A DNA stretch of 64,000 bases from Cellulophaga sp. RHA19 (GCF_002813425.1 NZ_PHUL01000001.1:1995001-2059000); one strand, 5' to 3'. Counted from the first letter of the stretch, positions 9,411-18,414 are shown. The notes: generated from the sequence alone by a model not told the origin. Numbers and translations: made by a program.

Positions 9411-10181
9411 TTATCTACCCATCCATCCGCCATCTACTAAGACGATAGAACCACTCATATAATTTGCAGCTTCAGATGCTAAAAAGACTACAGGACCAGC
9501 AAAATCTTCTGGTTTACCCCATCTTCCTGCAGGTATTCTTGCTAAAATAGATTCTGCTCTTTCTGGATTATTACGTAAAGCTTCAGTATTATCTGTGGCA
9601 ATGTAACCAGGAGCAATAGCGTTTACATTTACTCCTTTACCAGCCCATTCATTAGCAAATGCCATAGTTAACTGGCCAATAGCGCCTTTACTAGCAGCAT
9701 AGCCAGGAACTGTAATACCACCTTGGTATGTTAATAATGAAGCTGTAAAAACAATTTTTCCGTTACCTCTAGCAACCATTTCTTTACCAATTTCTCTAGT
9801 AAGTATAAATTGTGCATTTTGGTTAACTTCAATTACTTTATCCCACATTTCATCTGGATGCTCTACGGCCGGAGCTCTTAAAATTGTACCAGCATTGTTT
9901 ATTAGAATATCTATTTGTGGATGATCTTTTTTTACCTGATTTATAAATGTGTATAATGCTTTTCTATCAGAGAAATCGCATTGGTATGCGCTAAACTTTT
10001 TGCCTTTAGCTTCTACTTCTTTAGCCACTTTACTGCCCGTTAACTCTAAACTTGCCGAAACACCAATAATGTTTGCGCCAGCTTCTGCTAAGCCAATAGC
10101 CATAGCTTTACCAATTCCTCTTTTACAACCTGTAACTAAAGCTGTTTTTCCTTCTAATTTAAATGTATCTAAAACACTCAT
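9411..10181 (-). CDS. KduD-like SDR, probable 2,5-diketo-3-deoxy-L-galactonate reductase
   Basis: A 256-residue classical SDR with [10 protein letters not shown] cofactor loop, NNAG, and YAASKG catalytic motif; overall it resembles 2-deoxy-D-gluconate 3-dehydrogenase/KduD. In the published AHG pathway, 2-keto-3-deoxy-L-galactonate is oxidised at C5 and then reduced to 2-keto-3-deoxy-D-gluconate. A KduD-like enzyme is expected for the second step. It lies 16 bases after the zinc dehydrogenase gene that would carry out the first step. The pairing is inference from gene order. Confidence 0.75.
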   Translation of the reverse strand: MSVLDTFKLEGKTALVTGCKRGIGKAMAIGLAEAGANIIGVSASLELTGSKVAKEVEAKGKKFSAYQCDFSDRKALYTFINQVKKDHPQIDILINNAGTILRAPAVEHPDEMWDKVIEVNQNAQFILTREIGKEMVARGNGKIVFTASLLTYQGGITVPGYAASKGAIGQLTMAFANEWAGKGVNVNAIAPGYIATDNTEALRNNPERAESILARIPAGRWGKPEDFAGPVVFLASEAANYMSGSIVLVDGGWMGR

Positions 10182-10197
10182 TTTCTTATTTCTTAAA

Positions 10198-11214
10198 TTA
10201 TAAACTACAATCCATTAATACTTTCATCCCAGAAGGATTTTTATCTATATTTTCAAATACATCCTGAATTTTACTTAATGGCTGTACATCTGTAATCATT
10301 GCCTCAAAAGGCAGTTTGTTTTCTGTTATTAATGCAATAGATTTTTCATAATCTTCTTTTTCGTAAACTCTAGCTCCAATTAAGCTTAGTTCTTTCCAGA
10401 AAAATTTAAAAAGATCTACAGGCTTTTTATCTCCGTGTATAGCAACCATTAAAATTCTACCTCTAATACCAGCAACCTCACACATAATATCTAAAGCAGG
10501 TTGTACACCAGCTACTTCAAAAACTACGTCTGCTCTTTTATCATCAGTTTTGCTTTTAACGTATTCTACTAAATCAACCTCAGTAGGGTTTACAGCATCA
10601 AAACCTAGGTCTTTAGCCATCTTAATTCTGGTAGGGTTAACCTCAGAAATTATTACTTGTGCACCAACTTCTTTAGCAACCATAGCAACCAACATACCTA
10701 TTGGTCCACCTCCTAAAACAACAGCAGTTTCACCTTTTATAAGTCCGCTTCTACGTACATCATGTGTTGCTACAGATAGTGGTTCAATTAAAGCAGCTAG
10801 TTTTAAATCTGTTTCTGGTTTTAATTTATGAAGTACAAATGTGGGAACATTCCAATACTGTTGCATAGATCCAGGACTGTCTATACCTATAAATTTTAAA
10901 TCTTCACAGATGTGGTTAAATCCCTTATCAGAAGCTTTAACTTTTCTGTCATCTAAAGGTCTAACAACAATTTTTTCCCCTACTTTGTAATCGGTTACAT
11001 TTTTACCAACAGCATCAATAACGCCAGACATTTCATGACCAATTGTTTGTGGTATTGAAACTCTTTTATCCATCATACCGTGGTAAATGTGCACGTCGGT
11101 ACCGCAAACACCAGAGTAGGCTACTTTAATACGTACTTCATCTTCAGTAGGTTCTTCAATTTTTTTATCAATTATGGCAAAAGTTTTATTGCCCTTGTAT
11201 TGTGTTGCTATCAT
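10198..11214 (-). CDS. Zinc-type dehydrogenase, probable 2-keto-3-deoxy-L-galactonate 5-dehydrogenase
   Basis: A 338-residue medium-chain dehydrogenase. Catalytic zinc ligands are seen as C37 (GVCGTD), H60/E61 (GHEMSG) and E144 (IEPLSV), and the Rossmann loop is LGGGPIGML. Between residues 85 and 110, where relatives carry four cysteines of the structural zinc, only C103 remains, so that zinc is probably absent. As first gene of the AHG operon beside the cycloisomerase and a KduD-like SDR, it fits the C5 oxidation of 2-keto-3-deoxy-L-galactonate. L-threonine or sorbitol dehydrogenase are the generic alternatives. Confidence 0.75.
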   Translation of the reverse strand: MIATQYKGNKTFAIIDKKIEEPTEDEVRIKVAYSGVCGTDVHIYHGMMDKRVSIPQTIGHEMSGVIDAVGKNVTDYKVGEKIVVRPLDDRKVKASDKGFNHICEDLKFIGIDSPGSMQQYWNVPTFVLHKLKPETDLKLAALIEPLSVATHDVRRSGLIKGETAVVLGGGPIGMLVAMVAKEVGAQVIISEVNPTRIKMAKDLGFDAVNPTEVDLVEYVKSKTDDKRADVVFEVAGVQPALDIMCEVAGIRGRILMVAIHGDKKPVDLFKFFWKELSLIGARVYEKEDYEKSIALITENKLPFEAMITDVQPLSKIQDVFENIDKNPSGMKVLMDCSL

Positions 11215-11240
11215 TTATTTAAGTTTCAAATAGTAAACTA

Positions 11241-11256
11241 GTTTCATATTTGAAAC
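11241..11256. promoter_or_regulatory. Palindromic operator candidate (IclR site)
   Basis: GTTTCATATTTGAAAC: two perfect 6-base arms with a 4-base spacer, 27 bases upstream of the dehydrogenase start. It directly abuts the -7 box of the operon promoter, so a bound regulator would block RNA polymerase. Size and symmetry fit IclR-family sites; the regulator is encoded next door. Confidence 0.55.
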
Positions 11257-11263
11257 AAATATA
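11256..11263 (-). promoter_or_regulatory. -7 box of the AHG operon promoter
   Basis: On the minus strand this reads TATATTTG, a perfect Bacteroidota TAnnTTTG box, about 40 bases upstream of the first operon gene. It overlaps the last base of the palindrome. Confidence 0.55.
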
Positions 11264-11409
11264 CATTTTTTTATAAGATATAAACTATCTATATAAACTT
11301 AAATTAAGTGTAATGTGTTAAAATATAGTAGTGTAGGGGTAAACCCTTTATTAAATAAGGGCTTGTAGATTATGTGTGCAATTTATGTATTGTATTATAA
11401 AGCTTGCTT

Positions 11410-12201
11410 TTACTGAGAAATAAAACCAAGTTTTACAGAAATATTTAAGGCATATTTTGCTACAATTTGCCCTTTTTTATGAAAATCTTCATGAGGTAAT
11501 CTACCATGTGGAGCTGTTATCCAAAGCGCAGCTACTGGGTAACCAGACTCATTAAATATTGGTGCGCCTATACAGTGTATACCTTGTATATCTTCACCAT
11601 TATCTATAGCATAACCATTTTGTTTTACCAATGCTAATGTTTCTTTAAACTCCTTTTTAGATGTAATGGTGTTTTTTGTGTACTTAGTAAGTGTTGTTTT
11701 TTTTAAAATTTTATCTGATTCTTCTTTGGGTAAAAAAGCTAAAATACATTTACCTCCAACCGAGCTGTGCAGGTTAAATTGCGTGCCAGGTTCTACAAAT
11801 AATTTAACAGGATATGAAGATGAAACTTGTTCTAAAATTGTTCCTTTGCTGTCTAACAGAACCCCTAGCATTACAGATTCTTTTAGCTCGTCTCTTAAGG
11901 CTCGCATAACATCTATAGACATCTCTACAATGCTCTGTTCGTTCATTGCAGATATGCCTAGAGTAAGCATTTTTCTGGATAAAGTTATTTTTTTTGTAGT
12001 CTCGTTTTTCTGAAGATAATTTTTAAAAATAAGCGTGCTTACTACTCTAAAGGCAGTAGTTTTTGTTAAAGCAAGAGCTTCTGTAATTTCTGCAAGAGTT
12101 AAACCATCTTTTTTTGTAGCTAATATTTCTATAACCAATAATCCTTTTTCTAAATTAGGAACATTGTATTCTGATTTTAAATCTACTTTAGGTTTGCTCA
12201 T
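11410..12201 (-). CDS. IclR-family transcriptional regulator
   Basis: 263 residues. An N-terminal winged helix-turn-helix (about 16-75; LAEITEALALTKTTAFRVV contains the recognition helix) is followed by the IclR effector-binding domain (about 90-258; GTILEQVSSSYPV and DNGEDIQGIHCIGAPIFN are typical). It lies between the GH2-GH117 unit and the AHG operon and probably senses a pathway intermediate. The palindrome on the downstream operon promoter is its likely operator. It has its own 112-base upstream gap containing the preceding unit's terminator. Confidence 0.88.
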   Translation of the reverse strand: MSKPKVDLKSEYNVPNLEKGLLVIEILATKKDGLTLAEITEALALTKTTAFRVVSTLIFKNYLQKNETTKKITLSRKMLTLGISAMNEQSIVEMSIDVMRALRDELKESVMLGVLLDSKGTILEQVSSSYPVKLFVEPGTQFNLHSSVGGKCILAFLPKEESDKILKKTTLTKYTKNTITSKKEFKETLALVKQNGYAIDNGEDIQGIHCIGAPIFNESGYPVAALWITAPHGRLPHEDFHKKGQIVAKYALNISVKLGFISQ

Positions 12202-12260
12202 AAGACATCTACTTATATACCGTAAAATTACTACTATTTATTCAACTACAAATAGAATAA

Positions 12261-12291
12261 AAAAAGGAACAATGTATAACTGTTCCTTTTT
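12261..12291 (-). terminator. Rho-independent terminator of the GH2-GH117 unit
   Basis: AAAAAGGAACA and TGTTCCTTTTT form a perfect 11-base stem with a T run on the minus strand, 23 bases after the GH117 stop. It separates the glycosidase pair from the regulator gene. Confidence 0.8.
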
Positions 12292-12313
12292 AGTGTTTAG
12301 TTTATAGTATTGC

Positions 12314-13540
12314 TTATTTAGATTTTACACCTTTTGCTTTGTGCGAAGTTTTTTTAGCAGAGGTAAAGCTCATTATACTTTGGTAGTCACTACTGTTGTA
12401 AATGTGAGTTAATCCCCAGCGTAAAATTTCGGTAGGATCTTTTTCTGTGTCTGCAGATCTGTTTAAGCCTATTGCATGTGCTGGTACGCCAGGAATAACA
12501 GATTTAATTTCAAAATTAATACCATCTGGAGCCCATTGTATAGTGTTTTTCTCCGGACCATCTGTAGTAATTAATGATGCAATACCACCATTATATGGCC
12601 AAACACAAATTTCATGACCACTATTACTTATTGGGTTGTATGGCGATTTTACATAAGGACCTAAAGGGTTGTCTGCAATAGCAACTCCATGGCGTATTTG
12701 TCTACCGCCAAATGTAATTTTTTCGCCCATTTGTTCTCCTTTATAATACAAGTAAAATTTACCTTTGTATGGTAAAATACAAGGGTCATGTACTTTATGA
12801 CTATCAAAGTCACCTTTTTTCTCTACTGCAAAACGGTCTTGCTCTTCACCTTTCCAAATACCGTTGTCTGCTGGGCTAAGAATAGGTTCTTTGCTTTTTG
12901 TCCATGGTCCATTAGGAGAATCTGACCAAGCCAAGCCAACTTGGTTTTTTACACGTACATTGTATGGCGATTTTACAGTTTGATAGCATAGATAATATTT
13001 GCCTTCATATTTCATTATTTCTACAGTAAAAACAGATCTATCATCATAAGCACCTTTTTCACCTCTTGCTACAGCAACACCTTCTTCTTTCCAAGTTTCA
13101 CCATCTTCAGACGTGGCGTACCAAATATCACACCTATCCCAAGGAAAAACTTTTTCATTTTCTATATCACCACCAAAACCCTGAGACGGGCCTAAGCTTT
13201 TACTGTACCAAACGTAATATTTACCATTTTCTTTAATAATAGCACTAGGATCTCTACGTACAACACCTTCTTCATAAGCTAAATCTCCTTTTAAAGGTTT
13301 TAAGTTAGAAAACTGTATAAACCAATTGTTACCCAAATCTGCTGGCCACTCTAATGCTCTTTTAGTAGCACTGCTTAGTGAATCTGGATTTGTAATACCT
13401 AATTCATCAATTTGCTCTGGAGTAATTTTTGTTTTAGATTCCTTTGCAACACTGCTATTGTTTGTGTTGGTATTGTTTTTACATGCTGTAATTAAAAGTA
13501 AATAAGTAAATGCACATAATAATATTTTATTTCTGTTCAT
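12314..13540 (-). CDS. GH117 exo-alpha-1,3-(3,6-anhydro)-L-galactosidase, lipoprotein
   Basis: 408 residues with a lipoprotein signal (LLLITAC, Cys20). The five-bladed beta-propeller family is indicated by repeated YYVWYS/YYLCYQ/FYLYYK strands. RRDPSA (D97), HDPCIL (D252) and SGHEICVW (H309, E310) match the catalytic/metal residues I recall for Zobellia AhgA (Asp97, Asp252, Glu310). The enzyme removes 3,6-anhydro-L-galactose from the non-reducing ends of neoagaro-oligosaccharides. It starts four bases after the GH2 gene; alternating action of the two enzymes dismantles the oligosaccharide. The Cys20 anchor implies a membrane-attached location. Confidence 0.87.
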   Translation of the reverse strand: MNRNKILLCAFTYLLLITACKNNTNTNNSSVAKESKTKITPEQIDELGITNPDSLSSATKRALEWPADLGNNWFIQFSNLKPLKGDLAYEEGVVRRDPSAIIKENGKYYVWYSKSLGPSQGFGGDIENEKVFPWDRCDIWYATSEDGETWKEEGVAVARGEKGAYDDRSVFTVEIMKYEGKYYLCYQTVKSPYNVRVKNQVGLAWSDSPNGPWTKSKEPILSPADNGIWKGEEQDRFAVEKKGDFDSHKVHDPCILPYKGKFYLYYKGEQMGEKITFGGRQIRHGVAIADNPLGPYVKSPYNPISNSGHEICVWPYNGGIASLITTDGPEKNTIQWAPDGINFEIKSVIPGVPAHAIGLNRSADTEKDPTEILRWGLTHIYNSSDYQSIMSFTSAKKTSHKAKGVKSK

Positions 13541-13544
13541 AGTA

Positions 13545-16076
13545 TTAATTGTTGTTTGGTTCTATAGTAATTTTTATTTCGTTGCTATTTATTGTGTCAG
13601 AGTTTACTTTAATTGTAATTGGGTTTGTCTTGTCTTTTAAAGACTGAATAATTAAAAGAGCTTTTCCTCTATAGGTTTTAATTTTATTATTTTTAAAATA
13701 CTGTGTATTGGTTATACTACCATTATCTACACCAAGTAATTTGGCATCACCAATAATTTTAAAATCTATAGTCTTGTCTTCTGATTTTATAGGGTTTCCG
13801 TCTTTATCTTCAATTTGCGCAACAATGTGTGCAACACTATAACCGTCTGCTGTTAATATCTCTTTGTCTGCAGTTAGTTTAATTGTAGTAGGCTCTGATG
13901 TTGTAATTATTTTGGTTTCTACTTTTTTATCAGCTTTTAACCCTACTGCTTTTAAAGTACCTTTTTTAAAAGGAACAGCCCATTTGTATATATGATCTTC
14001 AAAATCACTTAGTTTTTTTATCCCTAATGATTTGTCATTCAAATAAAGCTCAACCTCTTCACAGTTAGAGTATACTTCTATAACTGTAGTTTCATTTTCT
14101 TTATAGTTCCAGTGTTCATTTACGTTATGCCATTGCCATAAAGCAGTTTTCCATTTGCCTTCTTTTTTTTCTACAGGATTGCTGTTGGCATCTAGTTTGT
14201 AAATAGATTTATCTAAAATTTGAGAAGTAATGTAAATATTTGGTTTGTTATTCCATAGCGTATTAAACATATGGTATGATGGTTTTTTAAAGCCAGCTAA
14301 ATCTAACAGACCACTAGAGGTACCTTTTTTTGGCCAGCCTTTGTTAGATTCCCCCATGTAATCTATACCTGTCCATAAAAATGTACCAGAGATAAAAGGT
14401 CTTTCCATTACAGCTTTCCATTCATGCCATTGCCCTAAATTTTCTGTTCCCATAACAGGTAAATTAGGATAGTTTTTGTGTCCGTAGTCATATATTACTC
14501 TACGGTAACTAAAGCCAATAATATCTAAAGCATCTGCATAACCAGACTCATAACTAGAAGAAGGTAAAATGCTGTTTGCAATTACATATCTAGTAGTATC
14601 TAACTCTTTAGTCCATTTTGCTAGCTTTTTGGCTGTTTCACCAATATCATATTTAGCTTTAGGTAGGGTGTTTAATTTTTCTTTTATGGTGTTAATATCG
14701 TTAGGTGGTAGTGACCAAAAATAGTTTCCACTCCAATCCATATTATTAAAAAAGCCTGTAGATTCTGCATTTCTTGGATATGTCCATTCAATTTCATTTC
14801 CTATGCTCCATTGAAAAATTGACGGATGATTTCTGTGTGATAAAACTGTGTTTTTTAAATCTTTTTCTGCCCATTCTTGAAAATGTTCTACATAGCCTCT
14901 TGTGATATAGTCAACACTTTTTTCGTTCATATTTTTTCTCTTGTCCTTTGGGTTGTCCCATTCATCAAAAAATTCATCTTGTACAAGAAATCCCATTTCA
15001 TCGCATAAATCTAAAAACTCATTAGAAGCAGGGTTGTGAGATATTCTAATAGCATTACAACCTATATCTTTTAATGCTTGTAATCTTCTTTTCCAAACTC
15101 CTTTTGGTACAGCTGCACCAACAAGCCCAGCATCATGGTGTAAACAAACACCTTTAATTTTTCTGTTTTTTCCGTTTAAATAAAAGCCTGTATCAGCATC
15201 AAACTTTATACTGCGTATTCCAAATTTTGTTTTTTGAGTGTCAATTACATCATCATCTAACTTAATTATAGTAATTGCAGTATATAGAGTAGGGTTGTTG
15301 GTATCCCATAACTTAGGGTTATCAACAGTAATAGCAGTTATGTCTTTTAATAATGCATTTTTAGCTACAGATATTTTTTTGGTGTCTGTATTTACAACTA
15401 TATCATTTTTGTCATAAATAGTTGTGGTTAGCTCTGCTGTTTTTGTAGTGTTGTATTTGTTATTTATAGTTGTTTGTATGTTAACAGTAGCTAGTTCACT
15501 AGTTATGCTAGGTGTTGTAATAAAAGATCCCCAAATAGGAATATGTAGCTTGTTTTTGGTTATAAACTTCACATTTCTGTATATTCCAGAGCCAGTATAC
15601 CATCTACTATCTGCGTATCTAGTCCTATCTACTTTTACGTTTATAGTATTTTCTTTTCCATTTTCTTTTAGAGCATCAGTAATATCATAATAAAAGGGAG
15701 AGTAACCATAGGGGTGAAAACCTAACTTGGTGTTGTTTAATGTAATAGTTGCATTGTTATATACACCGTCAAAAACAATATATGCTACTTGGTTATTATT
15801 TAAATTTGCAGTAAATTTTTTCTCATAATATCCAATTCCACCTAATAAATAACCTGTAGCACCTTCACCTTTTATAGAGTCAAATTTATTAGAAATACTC
15901 CAATCGTGTGGTAATCTTATTTTTTGCCAATCGTTATCTTTAATGCCTGAGACAGAATCTTCAAGTTTAAAATTCCAATCAAAATTAAAGTCGTTTTTTG
16001 GAACTACAGTTTCTTGTGTACTACAGCTAATTGCTGTAATTAAGAATAGAGTAATAATAGCTATTTTGTATTTCAT
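13545..16076 (-). CDS. GH2 exo-beta-galactosidase, lipoprotein
   Basis: 843 residues with a lipoprotein signal (LITAISC, Cys18). The order is GH2 sugar-binding/jelly-roll (about 30-175), immunoglobulin-like (180-290), TIM barrel with acid/base E428 (SIGNEIEW) and nucleophile E545 ([10 protein letters not shown]), then C-terminal beta domains. The last of these (about 730-840) resembles a bacterial Ig-like domain. Architecture matches beta-galactosidases of agarose and porphyran loci, such as the GH2/GH117 pairs reported in Bacteroides. It should remove D-galactose after the neighbouring GH117 removes anhydrogalactose. It is first gene of its unit; upstream repeats may control it. Confidence 0.87.
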   Translation of the reverse strand: MKYKIAIITLFLITAISCSTQETVVPKNDFNFDWNFKLEDSVSGIKDNDWQKIRLPHDWSISNKFDSIKGEGATGYLLGGIGYYEKKFTANLNNNQVAYIVFDGVYNNATITLNNTKLGFHPYGYSPFYYDITDALKENGKENTINVKVDRTRYADSRWYTGSGIYRNVKFITKNKLHIPIWGSFITTPSITSELATVNIQTTINNKYNTTKTAELTTTIYDKNDIVVNTDTKKISVAKNALLKDITAITVDNPKLWDTNNPTLYTAITIIKLDDDVIDTQKTKFGIRSIKFDADTGFYLNGKNRKIKGVCLHHDAGLVGAAVPKGVWKRRLQALKDIGCNAIRISHNPASNEFLDLCDEMGFLVQDEFFDEWDNPKDKRKNMNEKSVDYITRGYVEHFQEWAEKDLKNTVLSHRNHPSIFQWSIGNEIEWTYPRNAESTGFFNNMDWSGNYFWSLPPNDINTIKEKLNTLPKAKYDIGETAKKLAKWTKELDTTRYVIANSILPSSSYESGYADALDIIGFSYRRVIYDYGHKNYPNLPVMGTENLGQWHEWKAVMERPFISGTFLWTGIDYMGESNKGWPKKGTSSGLLDLAGFKKPSYHMFNTLWNNKPNIYITSQILDKSIYKLDANSNPVEKKEGKWKTALWQWHNVNEHWNYKENETTVIEVYSNCEEVELYLNDKSLGIKKLSDFEDHIYKWAVPFKKGTLKAVGLKADKKVETKIITTSEPTTIKLTADKEILTADGYSVAHIVAQIEDKDGNPIKSEDKTIDFKIIGDAKLLGVDNGSITNTQYFKNNKIKTYRGKALLIIQSLKDKTNPITIKVNSDTINSNEIKITIEPNNN

Positions 16077-16167
16077 TTTACAATTGTTTGTATTCTAAAA
16101 CTTTTAGGTGTTATGGTAAGGCTATACTTGTGTCAATTCTAAAATGAAAAATGTATAGTCAATAATG

Positions 16168-16175
16168 CAAATATG
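16168..16175 (-). promoter_or_regulatory. Candidate -7 box for the GH2-GH117 unit
   Basis: CATATTTG on the minus strand, one base off TAnnTTTG, about 92 bases upstream of the GH2 start. The 340-base non-coding stretch 16077-16408 otherwise holds only the direct repeats listed separately. Confidence 0.3.
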
Positions 16176-16204
16176 TATATATATTGATACTAAAATATAT
16201 ATAA

Positions 16205-16280
16205 GGACTAGACAATAACTGAACAACACACAATACGTTCTATCTTTTTAAACATTTGGACTAGACATTAATTTAACAAC
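16205..16280. repeat. Two 23-bp direct repeats spaced 53 bp upstream of GH2
   Basis: Copies at 16205-16227 and 16258-16280 share GGACTAGACA at one end and AACAAC at the other, with 19 of 23 positions the same. The 53-base offset equals five helical turns, placing both on one DNA face. They lie about 30 and 83 bases upstream of the candidate -7 box, where an activator would bind. Confidence 0.5.
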
Positions 16281-16408
16281 TTAAAAAATGAAGACTTTAA
16301 GTAGAAAATATTTTTTTTACAGTAAAATAACAGAAGCTTAAAATATAGAGTAAAAGAGGTGTGTTATATCTTGGGAAGCAAATGGTAGAAAAACAATTTA
16401 TTATAAAA

Positions 16409-16441
16409 TAAAAAAACCTTGCAGAAAAAATCTGCAAGGTT
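16409..16441 (-). terminator. Terminator of the downstream tRNA-Lys copy
   Basis: AACCTTGCAGA pairs with TCTGCAAGGTT (11 bases, 5-base loop), followed on the minus strand by a T run, 22 bases after the tRNA 3' end. Confidence 0.8.
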
Positions 16442-16462
16442 TAAAGTAAAGATTTCTCTTTG

Positions 16463-16535
16463 TGACCGGGCTGGGGCTCGAACCCAGGACCCTCTCCTTA
16501 AAAGGGAGATGCTCTACCAACTGAGCTACCAGGTC
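16463..16535 (-). tRNA. tRNA-Lys (TTT), copy 1
   Basis: 73 bases on the minus strand. The D arm is GCTC/GAGC, the anticodon stem TCTCC/GGAGA with loop CTTTTAA (anticodon TTT), and the T arm CTGGG-TTCGAGC-CCCAG. Discriminator is A and CCA is not encoded. The acceptor stem GACCTGG/CCCGGTC has one T-C mismatch at pair 5-68. It is identical to the second copy 270 bases upstream. Confidence 0.95.
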
Positions 16536-16573
16536 ATTATTCCAGCGAAGCAGCATATTGCTGTTTGCGGGTG

Positions 16574-16581
16574 CAAATATA
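16574..16581 (-). promoter_or_regulatory. -7 box of tRNA-Lys copy 1
   Basis: TATATTTG on the minus strand, 39 bases before the mature 5' end. Confidence 0.6.
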
Positions 16582-16701
16582 TAACCTTTATTTTATTCTG
16601 CAAGGGTTTTTCTTGTATAAATACATTTAAAATATAATAAAATTTGTAACCCCTTAACAAAGAATAAATTAAAATAAATAATATTAAAAATAAAGCATAA
16701 A

Positions 16702-16731
16702 AAAAACCGAAAGTTTATACTTTCGGTTTTT
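16702..16731 (-). terminator. Terminator of tRNA-Lys copy 2
   Basis: ACCGAAAGT pairs with ACTTTCGGT around a 4-base loop, flanked by A and T runs. It is unrelated in sequence to the terminator of copy 1. Confidence 0.8.
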
Positions 16732-16732
16732 G

Positions 16733-16805
16733 TGACCGGGCTGGGGCTCGAACCCAGGACCCTCTCCTTAAAAGGGAGATGCTCTACCAACTGAGCTACC
16801 AGGTC
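16733..16805 (-). tRNA. tRNA-Lys (TTT), copy 2
   Basis: Sequence identical to the copy at 16463-16535, including the T-C mismatch in the acceptor stem. It has its own promoter and terminator. Confidence 0.95.
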
Positions 16806-16843
16806 ATTATTCCAGCGAAGCAGCATATTGCTGTTTGCGGGTG

Positions 16844-16851
16844 CAAATATA
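16844..16851 (-). promoter_or_regulatory. -7 box of tRNA-Lys copy 2
   Basis: TATATTTG on the minus strand, exactly 270 bases from the equivalent box of copy 1. Confidence 0.6.
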
Positions 16852-16945
16852 TGACCTTTATTTAATTTCACAAGGACTTTTTTAAATTTTATTCTATTTT
16901 TTTTATTTCGATATAAAATAGAGCATCTTTGTATAAAAAAGATAC

Positions 16946-17461
16946 ATGCAGATAGTACTTATTGGTTATATGGGGAGTGGAAAATCTACAATAGGGAAGG
17001 AGCTTTCCAAACGTTTGAAAATCAATTTTTTGGATTTAGATTCTTATATAGAACAAAAATATGAAATGACTATTTCTGAGCTCTTCACTGCTAAAGGAGA
17101 AATATTTTTTAGGAAAGCAGAAATAGTATGTTTGAATGAGATTTTTGCCTCAAAAGAAGATTTTGTACTCTCTACAGGAGGAGGAACTCCTTGTTATGGA
17201 GATAACATTAACGTAATGACTAGTAATACCAATAATGTATTTTATTTAAACGTACCTATCCCAGAATTAATAAAAAGGTTAGTAAAAGAAAAAGAACAAA
17301 GACCGTTGATAGCTAATGTCCCAGAAAACGAGTTACCAGAGTTTATAGGAACGCACTTGTTTGAGCGTAGTTACTTTTACACAAAAGCACACCATACTAT
17401 TTTAGTACAGCAGAAAGAGGCATTTAAAGTAGTAGATGAAATTGTAGAGAAACTAGTTTAA
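16946..17461 (+). CDS. aroK: Shikimate kinase
   Basis: A 171-residue NMP-kinase fold protein. The Walker A motif is GYMGSGKST (7-15), the shikimate-binding DLDSYIE follows, STGGGTP is the conserved glycine triplet, and the lid contains EQRPLI. It phosphorylates shikimate at O3 in aromatic amino-acid synthesis. A CATCTTTG box lies just upstream at 16924-16931. Its 3' end overlaps the convergent phosphoribosyltransferase gene by nine bases. Confidence 0.95.
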   Translation: MQIVLIGYMGSGKSTIGKELSKRLKINFLDLDSYIEQKYEMTISELFTAKGEIFFRKAEIVCLNEIFASKEDFVLSTGGGTPCYGDNINVMTSNTNNVFYLNVPIPELIKRLVKEKEQRPLIANVPENELPEFIGTHLFERSYFYTKAHHTILVQQKEAFKVVDEIVEKLV

Positions 17462-17950
17462 GTAAACAGCATCATCATTATCTTTAAATTCTACTTCTAT
17501 ATGTTCTTGTAACGATGTAGATAAAGAAATTCCTTTGTAGTCTGCCTTTACAGGATATTTTTTGTGATTTCTATTTACTAAAACCCCTGTTTTAAGCTGG
17601 CGTAATGGTACTTTTAAAAAATGAAAAACACCATAAATTAATGTGGTTCCAGAGTTTAGTACATCATCTATTAAAACAACAGATTTGTTTGTGTATTCTT
17701 CTTTTGTGATAGATGTAGTGACACCACTTTCTAATGGGTTTTTTTTGTTCATTTTTACAGTGCAAAGCGTAATTTTTGCAGTTGTAATATCTTCTAGAAC
17801 AGCACTAAGTTTTTTTGCAAATTTGAGCCCGCCACCTTCTATACCGGCAATTATAATCTCTGTCTCTTCAACATTAGCTTCGTATATTTGGTAAGCTATG
17901 CGTCTTATTTTATGCTGAATTTGGTTGTGAGATAATATTTTGTTCTGCAT
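17453..17950 (-). CDS. Phosphoribosyltransferase family protein (PyrR-like)
   Basis: A 165-residue type I PRTase with the PRPP loop VVLIDDVLNSGTTL and the hood segment ending in a valine-rich strand. It resembles PyrR/uracil PRTase-type proteins, but no RNA-binding role can be read from the sequence. Substrate is unknown, perhaps a purine or pyrimidine base in salvage. It is convergent with and overlaps aroK. Confidence 0.8.
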   Translation of the reverse strand: MQNKILSHNQIQHKIRRIAYQIYEANVEETEIIIAGIEGGGLKFAKKLSAVLEDITTAKITLCTVKMNKKNPLESGVTTSITKEEYTNKSVVLIDDVLNSGTTLIYGVFHFLKVPLRQLKTGVLVNRNHKKYPVKADYKGISLSTSLQEHIEVEFKDNDDAVYLN

Positions 17951-17998
17951 TTGTGCTTTAGTTTTATATAGTCAAAGATAGTAAACACTTTTTAAGTG

Positions 17999-18382
17999 TT
18001 ATTCTTCTTCTGTAGAATTTGTGGTCGTATAATCGTCTATTTCTCTACGGTCTTTTTTGGTAGGTCTTCCAGTTCCCTTTTTTCTGTAATAATCCTTAGA
18101 GTATTTTAGTAAGTCAGAGTGCTCAAAAGCTTCTTTAGGTGTAGTATCTTTTCTGTACATATCTACTAATTTTGCTCCAACTCTGTTTGGCGGTACATCT
18201 AAAATAGTAAACTGGTAATTAATTTGGTTTTTGCGTACTGTTATTTTATCCATAGGAAAAACATCTCTAGACGGTTTAACTACTTTATCATTTACTTTAA
18301 TATGTCCTTTTTTACAGGCCTCAGTAGCAATATTTCTTGTTTTAAAATAGCGTGTGCACCATAAATATTTGTCTATCCTCAT
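17999..18382 (-). CDS. S4-domain RNA-binding protein (Hsp15-like)
   Basis: About 127 residues from the ATG at 18382: MRIDKYLWCTRYFKTRNIA begins the S4 domain exactly as in Hsp15/RlbA proteins. A longer frame to 18448 exists. The shorter start is preferred because a perfect -7 box (TATTTTTG, 18415-18422, minus strand) lies inside the longer version. It probably recycles stalled 50S subunits carrying peptidyl-tRNA. The C-terminal tail is highly charged. Confidence 0.85.
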   Translation of the reverse strand: MRIDKYLWCTRYFKTRNIATEACKKGHIKVNDKVVKPSRDVFPMDKITVRKNQINYQFTILDVPPNRVGAKLVDMYRKDTTPKEAFEHSDLLKYSKDYYRKKGTGRPTKKDRREIDDYTTTNSTEEE

Positions 18383-18414
18383 ATTAACTCTAAATTCTTT
18401 GTTAACTACTTCTG

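Larger units (their letters stand above)
16460..16594. repeat. Duplicated tRNA-Lys unit, copy 1 (with promoter)
   Basis: About 135 bases, near-identical to 16730-16864. It covers the tRNA, its 5' leader and its promoter box but not the terminator, so the duplication carried the transcription start with it. Confidence 0.85.
16730..16864. repeat. Duplicated tRNA-Lys unit, copy 2 (with promoter)
   Basis: Second member of the 135-base duplication. Its downstream edge is within TTTGTGACC and its upstream edge within ACCTTTATTT. Confidence 0.85.

Noticed and set aside
11330..11370. Hairpin near AACCCTTTATTAAATAAGGG after the IclR gene
   Set aside because: Only five strong pairs and a poor T run on the minus strand; not convincing as a terminator.
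16419..16871. Open frames on both strands across the tRNA-Lys genes
   Set aside because: They run through the two tRNAs and their hairpins and have no protein-like composition.
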